Below, one piece after another: positions 16,957 to 26,528 of a stretch of DNA of 64,000 nucleotides (the first letter of the stretch is position 1; each line of letters begins with the position of its first letter). The position numbers were made by a program, and so were the translations under genes. Source of the DNA: Acidobacteriota bacterium. Its GTDB lineage: Bacteria; Acidobacteriota; Terriglobia; Acidiferrales; UBA7541. The stretch is from assembly GCA_003225295.1 (NCBI GenBank), contig QHYZ01000054.1:1-64000 (forward strand). Direction: 5' to 3'. Below the pieces are notes generated by a model. The model saw nothing but the letters and a program-made list of their open reading frames with translations. It made no database searches and was not told where the DNA came from.

Positions 16957-18535
16957 ATTGCGCGAGCCGCGTGAACGGCTCAGGATACAACCCCGCGGCG
17001 AGCGTGACAAACACGGCGACGCCGAGGGCCACGGCCTGCGCGCTGGTCATCGATGGACGCGGCGCGGCGCCGGGCTGCTTGAGCCAGGCGTGTACGACGA
17101 TACGGAAGTAATAGTACAGCGCGGGGACGATATAAAGCACGGCAAAGACCGCGAGCACTGGATGGTGCGTTTCGATCAGCGAAAGGAAAATGAAATACTT
17201 GCCCATGAAGCCGGCCGTGGGCGGTATGCCGGCAAGCGAAAGCATGAAGATCAGGAGCAGCAATGCAGCGGCGGGGCTGCGCTGGTACAAGCCGTTCAGG
17301 TCGTCAAGTTCCTCGCCGATGAGCCCTTTCTGGCGAAGAACGATGATGACCGCAAATGCTCCGGCGGTCATGAACACGTACGCAAACAGGTAGTATGAGA
17401 TTCCGGTCAAAGCGGTACCGTTTCCGGCAACGAGACCAAGCAGGATGTAGCCCACGTGCGAAATCGAGGAGTAGGCCAGCAGGCGTTTCAGGTTGGTCTG
17501 TGTCAACGCGGCCAGGTTTCCCCATGTGAGCGACGCGACCGCGATGCCCGCGACGAGAGGCATCCAGGTCTCCTGCGATGCCGCGAACACGGTGACGAAC
17601 AGCCGCAGCAGCAGCGCGAAGCTTGCCGTCTTGGACGCCACGCTAACATAGGCGGTGATGGGCGTTGGGGCTCCCTCGTAGACGTCCGGCGCCCACTGGT
17701 GAAAGGGCACAGCCGCAACCTTGAAAAACAATCCGACCGCTACCAAAACGAATGCGGCAGCGGCAAGAACGGTCAACTGATTCAGCAAAGACGGTTCCAG
17801 ATGCAAAGCAGCCGGGTACCGCGTCACAAGAAGTTGGCGCATCTGACCGCCAATTGCACCGGATTGACGGCTCAGCTCAATGGCCCTGGCCAGCCCAAAA
17901 CGCGGATCAAATGCAGCTCTAATATTTCGGACATCGGTCGATCCACTCAAACCGTAAATCAAGGAAAAGCCGTAGGCCAGGATTCCAGAGCTGAACGCGC
18001 CGAGCAGCACATACTTTAGCGCGGCTTCATTCGAACGCTTTTCGCGACGCAAGAAACCAGTCAGTACGTAAAAGCTGAGCGCCATGGTTTCAAGGCCGAG
18101 GAACATGACAATCAGGTCAATGCCGGAGGCCATGAACATCATTCCCACGCAGGCAAACAGCAGAAGTGCGTAATATTCGCCCTCTTGTTCCTCTTCGATC
18201 TGCAGGTATTTCACGGACAGCAGAATGACGAGCGCGGTAGCGGCCAGAAAAAGCGCGGCGAAAAAAATAAAGAACGGATCGACCACTACAGAGTCATGGA
18301 ATCCAAGAAGGTCGCCCCTTGCCACGATCGCTCCGCGGAGCCTGAAGACGGTGAAACCGCTGAAAATGGTTCCTGCCAGGGCGAGCCCGGCATTCCAGTA
18401 TTTATCCTTCTGTTCAATCCAGAAATCGATCAGCAGGATTCCCAGTCCGAAGAGGACAAGTTCCATCTCTGGAAGGATGGCGGCGCCATCACCCTGGAGA
18501 TAGCTAAGAATCCCGTTGATAAATGGGATGTTCAT
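16940..18535 (-). CDS. nuoN: NADH-quinone oxidoreductase subunit N (cluster 2)
   Basis: A 531-residue antiporter-like membrane subunit, last nuo gene of cluster 2. Motifs include MFLGLETMALSFYVLTGF, EAALKYVLLGAFSSGILAYG, PFHQWAPDVYEGAPTPITAY and LKRLLAYSSISHVGYILLG. A loop around residues 215-250 makes it longer than the cluster 1 copy. nuoM2 lies 9 bp upstream, and its last 17 bp overlap the start of atpZ. Confidence 0.95.
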   Translation of the reverse strand: MNIPFINGILSYLQGDGAAILPEMELVLFGLGILLIDFWIEQKDKYWNAGLALAGTIFSGFTVFRLRGAIVARGDLLGFHDSVVVDPFFIFFAALFLAATALVILLSVKYLQIEEEQEGEYYALLLFACVGMMFMASGIDLIVMFLGLETMALSFYVLTGFLRREKRSNEAALKYVLLGAFSSGILAYGFSLIYGLSGSTDVRNIRAAFDPRFGLARAIELSRQSGAIGGQMRQLLVTRYPAALHLEPSLLNQLTVLAAAAFVLVAVGLFFKVAAVPFHQWAPDVYEGAPTPITAYVSVASKTASFALLLRLFVTVFAASQETWMPLVAGIAVASLTWGNLAALTQTNLKRLLAYSSISHVGYILLGLVAGNGTALTGISYYLFAYVFMTAGAFAVIIVLRQKGLIGEELDDLNGLYQRSPAAALLLLIFMLSLAGIPPTAGFMGKYFIFLSLIETHHPVLAVFAVLYIVPALYYYFRIVVHAWLKQPGAAPRPSMTSAQAVALGVAVFVTLAAGLYPEPFTRLAQYAFGQ

Positions 18536-18544
18536 TCGCGCGGG

Positions 18545-20122
18545 TTATTTCGTCTCCGCCGCAGCGGCGTGGAATTCCGCCGGAGGCAATTTTGCGCGTT
18601 GCACTTGATAGAAGTTGGGGTTCACCTGCTCGACAATTTTCTGCACCGGCTTTTCAATGAAGGCGAAGAACGGCTTCGGATAGATGCCGATCCAGAACGC
18701 CAGAATCACGAGCGGCACGAGCGTGGCATATTCGCGCAGGTTCAAGTCCGGCAAGTCTTCGTTGGCAAACTGCGTAACCGGGCCGAACATCACTCGCTGG
18801 TAGAGCCACAGCAGGTACGCCGCGCCCAGTACGACGCCCAGCGAGCCCCAGGCGGCCCAGGCCTTGCTCACCTGAAAAGCGCCCTGCAAGATGGTGAACT
18901 CTCCGATGAAGCCGTTCAACAGGGGCATGCCCAGCGAACTTAGGCTGACGATCAGATAGATCGCGGCGAAACTCGGCATGGGTGTCGCCAGGCCGCCGAA
19001 CTCCGAAATCATGCGCGTGTGGCGACGTTCATAGAGCACGCCCACAATCAAAAAGAGTGCCCCGGTGGAGATGCCATGGTTGATCTGCTGGAGCACGCTG
19101 CCCGCCAGGCCGTTTGGCGTGAGCGCGAATATCCCCAGCGTGCAGAAGCCCAGATGGCTGACCGAGCTATAAGCAATCAGGCGCTTCATATCCTTTTGCA
19201 TGAGGCAAACGAGCGCACCATAAATGATGCCAATCAAGGAGAGTACGATGACGATGTGAATGATTCGCGCGCGCATGGCGGCATCCGCAGGCAGCAACGG
19301 GAGGGAGAAACGGATGAAACCGTATGTACCCATCTTCAGGAGAACGCCAGCAAGGATGACGGAGCCGGCCGTGGGCGCTTCCGTGTGCGCATCGGGGAGC
19401 CAAGTGTGGAACGGGAACATGGGCACTTTGATGGCAAACGCGAAGAAGAAACCCCAGAAGAGCCACACCTTCAGTGCATCGGAGAAGTGCTGCGCGGCGG
19501 CGAGCAACGTCGGGACATCGAAGGTGCGTGTCCCGTTCGCGGACACCGGCGCATAGAAGTACAGCGCCAGGATGGCCAGCAGCATGACCACCGATCCGGC
19601 CAAGGTGTACAGGAAGAACTTGATGGCCGCGTAGAGGCGCCGGTCGCTACCCCAAACGCCGATCAGGAAGTACATGGGGACGAGCATCACTTCCCAGAAC
19701 ACGTAGAACAGGAAGAAATCGAGAGAAACGAAAACTCCAATCATCCCGGTCTGCAGCAGCAGAAGCAGAATGTAATATTCCTTGGTACGCAGGTGAATCG
19801 CGCTCCAGGAAGAGAGAATAGCGATCATCCCGAGAAACGTCGTGAGCATGACGAGCAGCAGGCTGATGCCGTCGATGCCGAGATGGTATTTCGCGCCAAT
19901 CGAGGGGATCCAATCGGCGGCTTCCTCAAAGGTGAAGCCGCCCCATTCCGGCTTAAACCAGCGAAGCAGCGGAAGCGAAACCAGGAAGCCGAGCACGCCA
20001 AATACGTTTCCGGCGATCTTGTGCGCGTTCTCCCTCTCGCGAGGAATGAACAACAGAAGCAAGGCGCCCACGAGCGGCGTAAATAAAACCACGCTCAAGA
20101 TGTGATGTGCAAGAAAGTCCAT
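18545..20122 (-). CDS. nuoM: NADH-quinone oxidoreductase subunit M (cluster 2)
   Basis: A 525-residue proton-pumping subunit. It shares with the cluster 1 copy the blocks YHLGIDGISLLLVMLTTFLG, FFLFYVFWEVMLVPMYFLIG, FPFHTWLPDAHTEAPTAGSV and MKRLIAYSSVSHLGFCTLG. It ends in a polar tail rich in Ala. It lies 12 bp from nuoL2 and 9 bp from nuoN2 on the minus strand, inside a continuous operon. Confidence 0.95.
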   Translation of the reverse strand: MDFLAHHILSVVLFTPLVGALLLLFIPRERENAHKIAGNVFGVLGFLVSLPLLRWFKPEWGGFTFEEAADWIPSIGAKYHLGIDGISLLLVMLTTFLGMIAILSSWSAIHLRTKEYYILLLLLQTGMIGVFVSLDFFLFYVFWEVMLVPMYFLIGVWGSDRRLYAAIKFFLYTLAGSVVMLLAILALYFYAPVSANGTRTFDVPTLLAAAQHFSDALKVWLFWGFFFAFAIKVPMFPFHTWLPDAHTEAPTAGSVILAGVLLKMGTYGFIRFSLPLLPADAAMRARIIHIVIVLSLIGIIYGALVCLMQKDMKRLIAYSSVSHLGFCTLGIFALTPNGLAGSVLQQINHGISTGALFLIVGVLYERRHTRMISEFGGLATPMPSFAAIYLIVSLSSLGMPLLNGFIGEFTILQGAFQVSKAWAAWGSLGVVLGAAYLLWLYQRVMFGPVTQFANEDLPDLNLREYATLVPLVILAFWIGIYPKPFFAFIEKPVQKIVEQVNPNFYQVQRAKLPPAEFHAAAAETK

Positions 20123-20134
20123 TCTGATTGCCTC

Positions 20135-22258
20135 TCAGCGCACGCTGCGCAGCAATACCTGCACATGGTGCCCGTAATACGCCAGAAGAACGACCAGTCC
20201 CACCAAAATCAGCATTGCGTAACTGGAAAACATTCCGGTTTGCAGGAGCCGCACCGGGTAACTGAGAAGCTGCATGAGCTTTGCACTGAAATTCAGCAGC
20301 CCGTCGATGATCCACTTGTCCCACCACATCGACAGAGTTGAGCCGGAGCGCGCCAGCCAGCCCGCGCCGTTTACCCCCACACCGTCGATGACGTTGGCAT
20401 CGAAGCGCCCGAGGAGATTACCGAGGTCTTTCGTGCGCTCCACGATCGCCGCATCATAGATTTCATCCACATAATACTTGTGAAGGAGCAATTGGTAGAG
20501 TTTCGGCCATTTCCCGGCGGCCAATTCCGGAGCGATTCTCTTGGTCCGGTAGAAGTGGTACGCCAACCAGATTCCCGCGCCGGCAATGGAGAGGGACGCC
20601 AGCATCAGGATGTATTCGACGGCCAGCTCGTGCTGGCCGATCTTCTCCGCTCCCGTCTCGGCCGCAACGCCCGACAATACGGGTTCGAGGAACTTCTGGA
20701 ATCGGGCGTCTCCCCCCAGCGACAGGGGCCAGCCAATCCAGCCGCCGATGAGCGATAGTCCGGCGAGCATCATGAGCGGAATCGTCATCGTCGGCGGTGA
20801 TTCGTGGATGTGTTTTTCAACCTGCTCGTCCGCACGCGAATAACCGAAGAAGGCAAGGAACAGCAGCCGAAACATGTAGAACGCGGTCATCCCCGCGGTG
20901 ACAAAACCAACGAGCCACAACGCGGGGTTCTTTTCAAAAGCATGCCCAAGAATCTCGTCTTTGCTAAAAAATCCGGCAAGCGGAAAGATTCCGGCAATCG
21001 CCAGCGTCGCGACCGCAAACGTCTTTGCGGTGATGGGAATCTTGCTCCACAAGCCGCCCATCTTTTGCAAATCCTGTTCCCCGGACATGGCGTGAATCAC
21101 ACTGCCCGCGCCGAGGAACAATAGGGCCTTAAAGAAGGCGTGGGTCATCAGGTGAAAGACTCCCGCCGCAAAAGCGCCCACGCCCAGAGCCAGAAACATG
21201 TATCCAAGCTGGCTGATCGTGGAATAGGCGAGCACCTTCTTGATGTCGTTCTGGACTAAGGCCATGGAGGCCGCAAATATCGCCGTGACCACGCCGACGA
21301 CCGCGACCACTTTCATCGCGAAGGGCGCGAGTTGGTAGATAGCATTCATGCGAGCGACCATGTATACGCCCGCGGTCACCATGGTGGCCGCGTGGATCAG
21401 CGCGCTCACCGGCGTCGGGCCTTCCATAGCGTCCGGGAGCCAAACGTACAGGGGAATCTGCGCGGATTTCCCCACCGCTCCGACAAACAACAAAAGAGCG
21501 ATGCTGGTCAGAACCGGCGCGCCATAGGCCAATGCGTGTGTGTCCACCGCGGCCTTCAACGCCTGCAGAATTCCTGCCGCCCCTTCCGCGTCCGGCAAAC
21601 CCTGCGAGGTAAACCGGATGGTGCCTAGCGTTACCGCGGTCAGGAGAATCCCCAGGATAAAGCCGGCATCCCCGATGCGGTTCACGATGAAGGCCTTTTT
21701 CCCCGCATCGGAAGCCGACTTCTTCAAAAAATAGAAGCCAATCAACAAGTAGCTGCATAGGCCGACGCCTTCCCAGCCCACGAACATAAGCAGCATGTTG
21801 CTCGCCAGGACCAACGTCAGCATGGCAAACATAAAGAGATTCATGTAGCCAAAGAAGCGGTAGTACCCGCCTTCGTGCGCCATATACCCGACGGAGTAAA
21901 CGTGAATCAGGAACCCGACACCGGTGACAACCAAAACCATGACGCAGGAAAGTGGATCGAGAAGGAATCCCCAATCGGCCACAAACGGTATTGCCTGTCC
22001 ACCGGTCATCTGCATCGGCCCGGGCGTCAGCCATTCGAACAGGATTTGTTGGGCGACACGATGCTCCGGCTCCGTGGCCAGCAGTTGAAGGACCGCGCCG
22101 ACAGCATAGATGAAAGACAAGCCCACGCTACCGACGCAGAGCATGCTGACGCCGATTTTCGGGAGCCGCCTGCCAAAAAAAAGCATCAGCGCCGCTGTCG
22201 CCAGCGGAAACAGCGGGATAAGCCAGAGATGATCGAGAAAGTAGCCCGTGGGCGTCAT
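20135..22258 (-). CDS. nuoL: NADH-quinone oxidoreductase subunit L (cluster 2)
   Basis: A 707-residue distal antiporter-like subunit with GWEGVGLCSYLLIGFYFLKK, KAFIVNRIGDAGFILG, PDAMEGPTPVSALIHAATM and KKVLAYSTISQLGYMFLALG. It is about 40 residues longer than the cluster 1 NuoL, mostly in the C-terminal lateral-helix region (residues about 560-690). It sits 32 bp downstream of nuoK2. Presence of full-size L, M and N shows that cluster 2 encodes a complete pumping arm. Confidence 0.95.
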   Translation of the reverse strand: MTPTGYFLDHLWLIPLFPLATAALMLFFGRRLPKIGVSMLCVGSVGLSFIYAVGAVLQLLATEPEHRVAQQILFEWLTPGPMQMTGGQAIPFVADWGFLLDPLSCVMVLVVTGVGFLIHVYSVGYMAHEGGYYRFFGYMNLFMFAMLTLVLASNMLLMFVGWEGVGLCSYLLIGFYFLKKSASDAGKKAFIVNRIGDAGFILGILLTAVTLGTIRFTSQGLPDAEGAAGILQALKAAVDTHALAYGAPVLTSIALLLFVGAVGKSAQIPLYVWLPDAMEGPTPVSALIHAATMVTAGVYMVARMNAIYQLAPFAMKVVAVVGVVTAIFAASMALVQNDIKKVLAYSTISQLGYMFLALGVGAFAAGVFHLMTHAFFKALLFLGAGSVIHAMSGEQDLQKMGGLWSKIPITAKTFAVATLAIAGIFPLAGFFSKDEILGHAFEKNPALWLVGFVTAGMTAFYMFRLLFLAFFGYSRADEQVEKHIHESPPTMTIPLMMLAGLSLIGGWIGWPLSLGGDARFQKFLEPVLSGVAAETGAEKIGQHELAVEYILMLASLSIAGAGIWLAYHFYRTKRIAPELAAGKWPKLYQLLLHKYYVDEIYDAAIVERTKDLGNLLGRFDANVIDGVGVNGAGWLARSGSTLSMWWDKWIIDGLLNFSAKLMQLLSYPVRLLQTGMFSSYAMLILVGLVVLLAYYGHHVQVLLRSVR

Positions 22259-22290
22259 GCCGGTTTCATTTCTTCTTTTCTGTCGTCACG

Positions 22291-22593
22291 CTACCACTTC
22301 AGCAAATCCATTTCGTCCGCCAACACCGTTTCGCGGTTACGGAAAAACGCGATGATGATTCCGAGCCCCACGGCAGCCTCCGCAGCCGCATCAGCAATGA
22401 TGAACAGCGCAAAGACCTGCCCGGCCACATCACCGTACAAACGGGAAAATGCCACCAGGTTGATGTTCACGGCATTCAGAATCAGCTCGATGGACATGAG
22501 CACAACGATGACGTTGCGTCTGGTGACCACACCGAGCACGCCGATGATGAAGAGCGCGAGACTCAGGAACAGGTAATGTCCTATCGGAAGCAT
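22291..22593 (-). CDS. nuoK: NADH-quinone oxidoreductase subunit K (cluster 2)
   Basis: A 100-residue three-helix subunit with [20 protein letters not shown] and [20 protein letters not shown], which carry the two conserved membrane glutamates. Length equals the cluster 1 copy but the sequence is clearly diverged, so the two clusters are old paralogues or separately acquired. It starts 7 bp after nuoJ2. Confidence 0.96.
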   Translation of the reverse strand: MLPIGHYLFLSLALFIIGVLGVVTRRNVIVVLMSIELILNAVNINLVAFSRLYGDVAGQVFALFIIADAAAEAAVGLGIIIAFFRNRETVLADEMDLLKW

Positions 22594-22600
22594 CGCTGGG

Positions 22601-23119
22601 TTACGTCCTTTTCTTGGCCATTACCACGGCGCCAATCATGGCCACCAGCAACAGGACTGACGCAATTTCAAATGGCAGTAGATACGAGCCGAACAAGCTT
22701 TTTGCCACCTCTTCGGAATTGGCCGGCAAATGCTCCGCGGCCGCCGCCGTCAACACCGGCAACCCCTGCCCGGGCATTTTTCTGGAAGACCAGAACATCA
22801 GGCCGACCTGGCCAGCCAAGGCCAGCGCGACGAGGAGCGCCACCCACTTCTGACGCGCGAACTGGATCTGCTGCAGCGCCACGTCCAAATTGACCAGCAT
22901 GATCACGAAAATGAAGAGCACCATGATCCCGCCGACGTAGAGAATGATCTGGACGATAAACAAAAACTCCGCGCGCAACTGCAGGAAAATCCCCGCGGTC
23001 GCCAGCAGCGCGGTGATCAGAAAGATGGCGCTGTGAACGACATTCCGCCGCGTTACCATGAGCACCGCGCTCGCCACGGCGACGCCGGCAAAGAAATAAA
23101 AGAGGATCTTATCCAACAT
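22601..23119 (-). CDS. nuoJ: NADH-quinone oxidoreductase subunit J (cluster 2)
   Basis: A 172-residue membrane subunit with [20 protein letters not shown] in the third helix and a C-terminal helix ending MAKKRT. I chose ATG 23119, which overlaps the nuoH2 end by 11 bp; a frame extending to 23266 lies inside nuoH2 and is not NuoJ-like. As in cluster 1, H and J touch directly, so nuoI is absent. Confidence 0.95.
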   Translation of the reverse strand: MLDKILFYFFAGVAVASAVLMVTRRNVVHSAIFLITALLATAGIFLQLRAEFLFIVQIILYVGGIMVLFIFVIMLVNLDVALQQIQFARQKWVALLVALALAGQVGLMFWSSRKMPGQGLPVLTAAAAEHLPANSEEVAKSLFGSYLLPFEIASVLLLVAMIGAVVMAKKRT

Positions 23120-24482
23120 AAAAATCCGAAGTGGCGGTTTGATCCTGCCGCGCGTCGTGTCCCTTCTCGATAGCCAGAATAAAAAACGCGGCCAGCAGCG
23201 CAAGAATGGCAGCGGGGGTTGTAACCAGAAGCAGTCCCCAGCCTTGCAAGTGAAAGTATGCTCCAACGATCAAGGCCACGCCAACCAACAACACGTTGAT
23301 GATGGACAAAGGGATCAGGAAATGCCACCCCAGGCGCATCAACTGGTCAAACCGGTACCGCGGCAGGGTGAATCGCAGCCACATAAACAAATAGATGTAC
23401 ACGCTTACCTTGAAAATAAACCAGAAGCCGCCGTGAATGCCTGCATAAAACGGCGCTACCGCTTCCCGAACTGACGGCTTGATTATCGGCAAAACGACCG
23501 GCACGGCGAGCACCAGCGCAGTCACAAAACAGAGACCCGCCACTGCCAGCATAAACAACTGCTGCACGCGCGTCGGCTGCTTTGGTACGCGCAACATACA
23601 GTACGCGGCGATCGCCATGATCAAGACCGGCGGCGCAAAATCCAGAAAATTCAGCCAGGGAACGCTGGCGAAGGGCCTGAGCCAGCCTCCCAGAAACAAG
23701 GTTGTTGCCACGGAAGCTACCACGATCATGTTCGTGTATTCCGCCAGAAAATAGAGCGACCAGCGAAATCCGCTGAACTCCGTCATGTACCCGGCGACGA
23801 GCTCGGACTCGGCTTCTGGCAAATCGAACGGCGCCCGGTTGGTCTCCGCAATGGAGGCGACAAGATAGGTAAAAAAGGCCACCGGCGCCAGGAGCACGAA
23901 CCAGATGCCCTCTTTGCTCTGTGCCTCAACGATCGATTTGATGTTGAGCGTGCCCGTAAGTAAGAGCGCGCTCACCAAGGCCATCCCCGCCGCAGTCTCG
24001 TAACTCACCAGCTGCGCCGAACTGCGCAGCGCTCCCATCAGCGAATAATGGCTGTTGGAGGCCCAGCCTCCCAGCACGATGCCGAAAATACCCATTGCGC
24101 TGATACCCACAACGAAGAGAATCCCAATGTTAATGTCCTGCGCAATCTGAAATGCCGGTCCGATCGCCAAGCCGGCCAGCGAAAGCAGCGCCGCGCCAAC
24201 CGAAAGTACTGGCGCGAGCCAGAAGACCAGCTTGTCGGCGTTGTCCGGGATGATATCTTCTTTGATGAGCAGTTTCACTGCGTCGGCGATCGGCTGCAGC
24301 AAGCCATGCGGCCCCACGCGCATGGGCCCGAGACGCGCTTGCATGTCCGCCATAATTTTGCGTTCCACCAACACGATGTAGCCGGCGATCAGCGGCAGAA
24401 TCGCGACGACGGCCACTCCGCAAAGCAGCGGTGCCCAGTACAACCTCAAGAACTCATTGGTTGCCTGGAGTGCGTTCATCAT
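23109..24482 (-). CDS. nuoH: NADH-quinone oxidoreductase subunit H (cluster 2)
   Basis: A 457-residue quinone-chamber membrane subunit. Signatures are LVERKIMADMQARLGPMRVG, GWASNSHYSLMGALRSSAQL and AETNRAPFDLPEAESELVAG. It carries about 45 extra C-terminal residues relative to the cluster 1 copy, including an additional hydrophobic helix (LLLVTTPAAILALLAAFFIL) and a polar tail. It lies 45 bp after nuoD2 and overlaps nuoJ2 by 11 bp. Confidence 0.95.
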   Translation of the reverse strand: MMNALQATNEFLRLYWAPLLCGVAVVAILPLIAGYIVLVERKIMADMQARLGPMRVGPHGLLQPIADAVKLLIKEDIIPDNADKLVFWLAPVLSVGAALLSLAGLAIGPAFQIAQDINIGILFVVGISAMGIFGIVLGGWASNSHYSLMGALRSSAQLVSYETAAGMALVSALLLTGTLNIKSIVEAQSKEGIWFVLLAPVAFFTYLVASIAETNRAPFDLPEAESELVAGYMTEFSGFRWSLYFLAEYTNMIVVASVATTLFLGGWLRPFASVPWLNFLDFAPPVLIMAIAAYCMLRVPKQPTRVQQLFMLAVAGLCFVTALVLAVPVVLPIIKPSVREAVAPFYAGIHGGFWFIFKVSVYIYLFMWLRFTLPRYRFDQLMRLGWHFLIPLSIINVLLVGVALIVGAYFHLQGWGLLLVTTPAAILALLAAFFILAIEKGHDARQDQTATSDFYVG

Positions 24483-24527
24483 CGGTCCCTATCTCCAGCC
24501 ACATTACCGGTGGTTCTTTTTCGGACC

Positions 24528-25622
24528 TTACCGGTCTACTTCTCCCAGCACAATGTCAATCGTGCCGATGATGGCCACCACGTCGGCCACCAGGTGTCCC
24601 CGCACCATGCGGTCGAACGCCTGCAAATTGATGAAGGAAGGCGGCCGGATGTGCACACGATACGGCTGCACCGTGCCGTCGCTCACGATGTAATAGCCGA
24701 TTTCACCTTTGGGCGCTTCAATTGCGTGATAGACCTCACCCGGCGGCGGCTTCAGCACCTTCCCCACTTTCCCCATAATCGGCCCGCTGGGAATATTCTC
24801 GATGGCCTGCAGGCAGATCAGTCGCGATTGCCGCATCTCCTCCATGCGGACCAGATAGCGATCGTACGTGTCTCCAGTCGTCCCGACAGGAATCTCGAAT
24901 TTGTATTGATCGTAGGCCGCGTAAGGCATGGCCTTGCGGATGTCCCATTTCACACCGCTAGCTCGGAGCACCGGCCCGGTCACACCAAAGGCGATGGCAT
25001 CTGCCGCGGTCAGAATCCCAACACCCTTGGTACGCCCGATCCAGATGCGGTTTTGCGTGAGCAAAGTTTCGTATTCAACGATGCGCGATTCAAAATCCTT
25101 GCAAAACCGTTCAACATCCTTCTCGAGAGTGTCATAGGCCTCGTATTGCAGCCCGCCGATGCGGAACGCATGCGTGGTCAAGCGCGCCCCGCAGTACTTT
25201 TCAAAAATCTTCAAGATTTCTTCGCGCTCGCGGAAGCAATAGAAGAGCGGAGTAAGTGCACCAATGTCCAAAGCATGAGTGCCGAGCCACAGGAGGTGGC
25301 TGGCGATCCTCTGCAGCTCCGTCAGAATCGTTCGAATCACGCGCGCGCGCGGTGGAGCTTCTACAACCAGCAGTTTTTCCACTGCCTCGCAATATCCCAG
25401 GCCGCTGCTGACAGCCGCGACATAGTCCATGCGGTCGACGTAAGGAGCAAATTGCTGATACGTGCGGTTCTCTGCGATTTTCTCAACGCCCCGGTGCAAA
25501 TATCCGATGATGCACTCCGAGCCGATGACACGCTCTCCATCGAGCTTCAGCTTGACGCGCAACACGCCGTGCGTGGACGGATGCTGCGGCCCCATGTTGA
25601 TGACCAGCTCATCCGCGCCCAA
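24528..25622 (-). CDS. nuoD: NADH-quinone oxidoreductase subunit D (cluster 2)
   Basis: A 364-residue 49-kDa-family subunit of the quinone site: [35 protein letters not shown] and a C-terminal [12 protein letters not shown]. The listed start is TTG 25622, which has no ribosome binding site. The frame stays open upstream and reads [20 protein letters not shown], which looks like a genuine NuoD N-terminus. A CTG at 25658 preceded by AAAGGGAAG is therefore a likely true start (376 residues). It lacks the roughly 35-residue insertion seen in the cluster 1 NuoD. The neighbours are nuoC2 upstream and nuoH2 45 bp downstream. Confidence 0.95.
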   Translation of the reverse strand: MGADELVINMGPQHPSTHGVLRVKLKLDGERVIGSECIIGYLHRGVEKIAENRTYQQFAPYVDRMDYVAAVSSGLGYCEAVEKLLVVEAPPRARVIRTILTELQRIASHLLWLGTHALDIGALTPLFYCFREREEILKIFEKYCGARLTTHAFRIGGLQYEAYDTLEKDVERFCKDFESRIVEYETLLTQNRIWIGRTKGVGILTAADAIAFGVTGPVLRASGVKWDIRKAMPYAAYDQYKFEIPVGTTGDTYDRYLVRMEEMRQSRLICLQAIENIPSGPIMGKVGKVLKPPPGEVYHAIEAPKGEIGYYIVSDGTVQPYRVHIRPPSFINLQAFDRMVRGHLVADVVAIIGTIDIVLGEVDR

Positions 25623-25688
25623 TAGCGTCTTGCGATCGTTGGTGGTATCGATACTCAGGGTCGTCTTCCCTTTACCGCTAAGACCGCC

Positions 25689-26360
25689 TCACTGACCGCT
25701 CTCAATTCCCAGGTTTTCCCGTACCCAGGCCGCATCCTGTTGCAAGATGTCATAGTCTTTTCGCAGCGGATAGCCTTGCCACTCGTCCGGTAACAGAATG
25801 CGTTTCAGATCCGGGTGTCCGGAAAAAACAATTCCGAACATGTCAAACACTTCGCGTTCCTGCCAATTCGCCGTGGGCCAAACGCCAACCACGCTCGGCA
25901 CTTCTTCAGCGTCCGCCGCCAACACCTTCACCCTCAGCCGCTCGTTCTTCGCGAAGGAGTAGACATTGAGAACCACCTCAAACCGCTTGTCACGCTTTGG
26001 CCAATCCACCGCCGTCAAGTCAGAGAGCATGTCGAATTTTTCATCGTCGCGCAGGTGCAGCGCGATTTCCATCAACCGGGCGCGCTCCACGACCAGAATG
26101 GCCTGCTTGCGGTCCTCCATCGCTTGGAGAAGCGCCGCACCGAACTTGGCACGAAATCGCGTGACGAATTCGTTGTCAAGCGGAGTCTGCAGCACCACCG
26201 GCGGTTTGGGAGCGGCCGGAGCCGGCGGTTTCCGAGGAGCAGCGGGCTCGCTCGCGTCCGCAGGCTTGCCAGAGGGAGTCGACACCGGGGGCGTACTGCT
26301 GGCGGGCTTATCGCCCGTGGGGACGTGAGGCGGTTTAGGTTCTTTAGACTCGTCAGCCAT
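25689..26360 (-). CDS. nuoC: NADH-quinone oxidoreductase subunit C with Pro/Ala-rich N-terminus (cluster 2)
   Basis: A 223-residue 30-kDa-family subunit. Its C-terminal two thirds are standard NuoC, with [21 protein letters not shown] and [19 protein letters not shown]. The first 55 or so residues are a low-complexity linker dominated by Pro, Ala, Ser and Lys, absent from the cluster 1 copy. I chose ATG 26360 (MADESK); an ATG six codons upstream is possible. A 168-bp spacer, where nuoB would be expected, separates it from nuoA2 and shows no NuoB similarity. Confidence 0.93.
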   Translation of the reverse strand: MADESKEPKPPHVPTGDKPASSTPPVSTPSGKPADASEPAAPRKPPAPAAPKPPVVLQTPLDNEFVTRFRAKFGAALLQAMEDRKQAILVVERARLMEIALHLRDDEKFDMLSDLTAVDWPKRDKRFEVVLNVYSFAKNERLRVKVLAADAEEVPSVVGVWPTANWQEREVFDMFGIVFSGHPDLKRILLPDEWQGYPLRKDYDILQQDAAWVRENLGIESGQ

Positions 26361-26528
26361 GGACCCAGGGTGCTGCAAGCTGCGATGAACAGCTACGCTT
26401 CACAATCTCGAACAGCGGAGCAGCCGAGAATTCAAACGTGGCGTTTCTAACACACGCTGCAAACCCAGTCAATCAGAACAACCTGCGAACGGGATGATGA
26501 GAATTGGGGAGAAGAAGAGAATCAAGGC

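Noticed and set aside
19019-20086. 355-codon plus-strand frame
   Set aside because: Antisense to nuoM2, with Glu/His/Arg-rich low-complexity composition and no family motif.
24048-25625. 525-codon plus-strand frame
   Set aside because: Antisense to nuoH2 and nuoD2; its composition is that of a shadow frame.
26361-26528. Possible nuoB remnant between nuoA2 and nuoC2
   Set aside because: The 168-bp spacer has no NuoB Cys motif or similarity in any frame.
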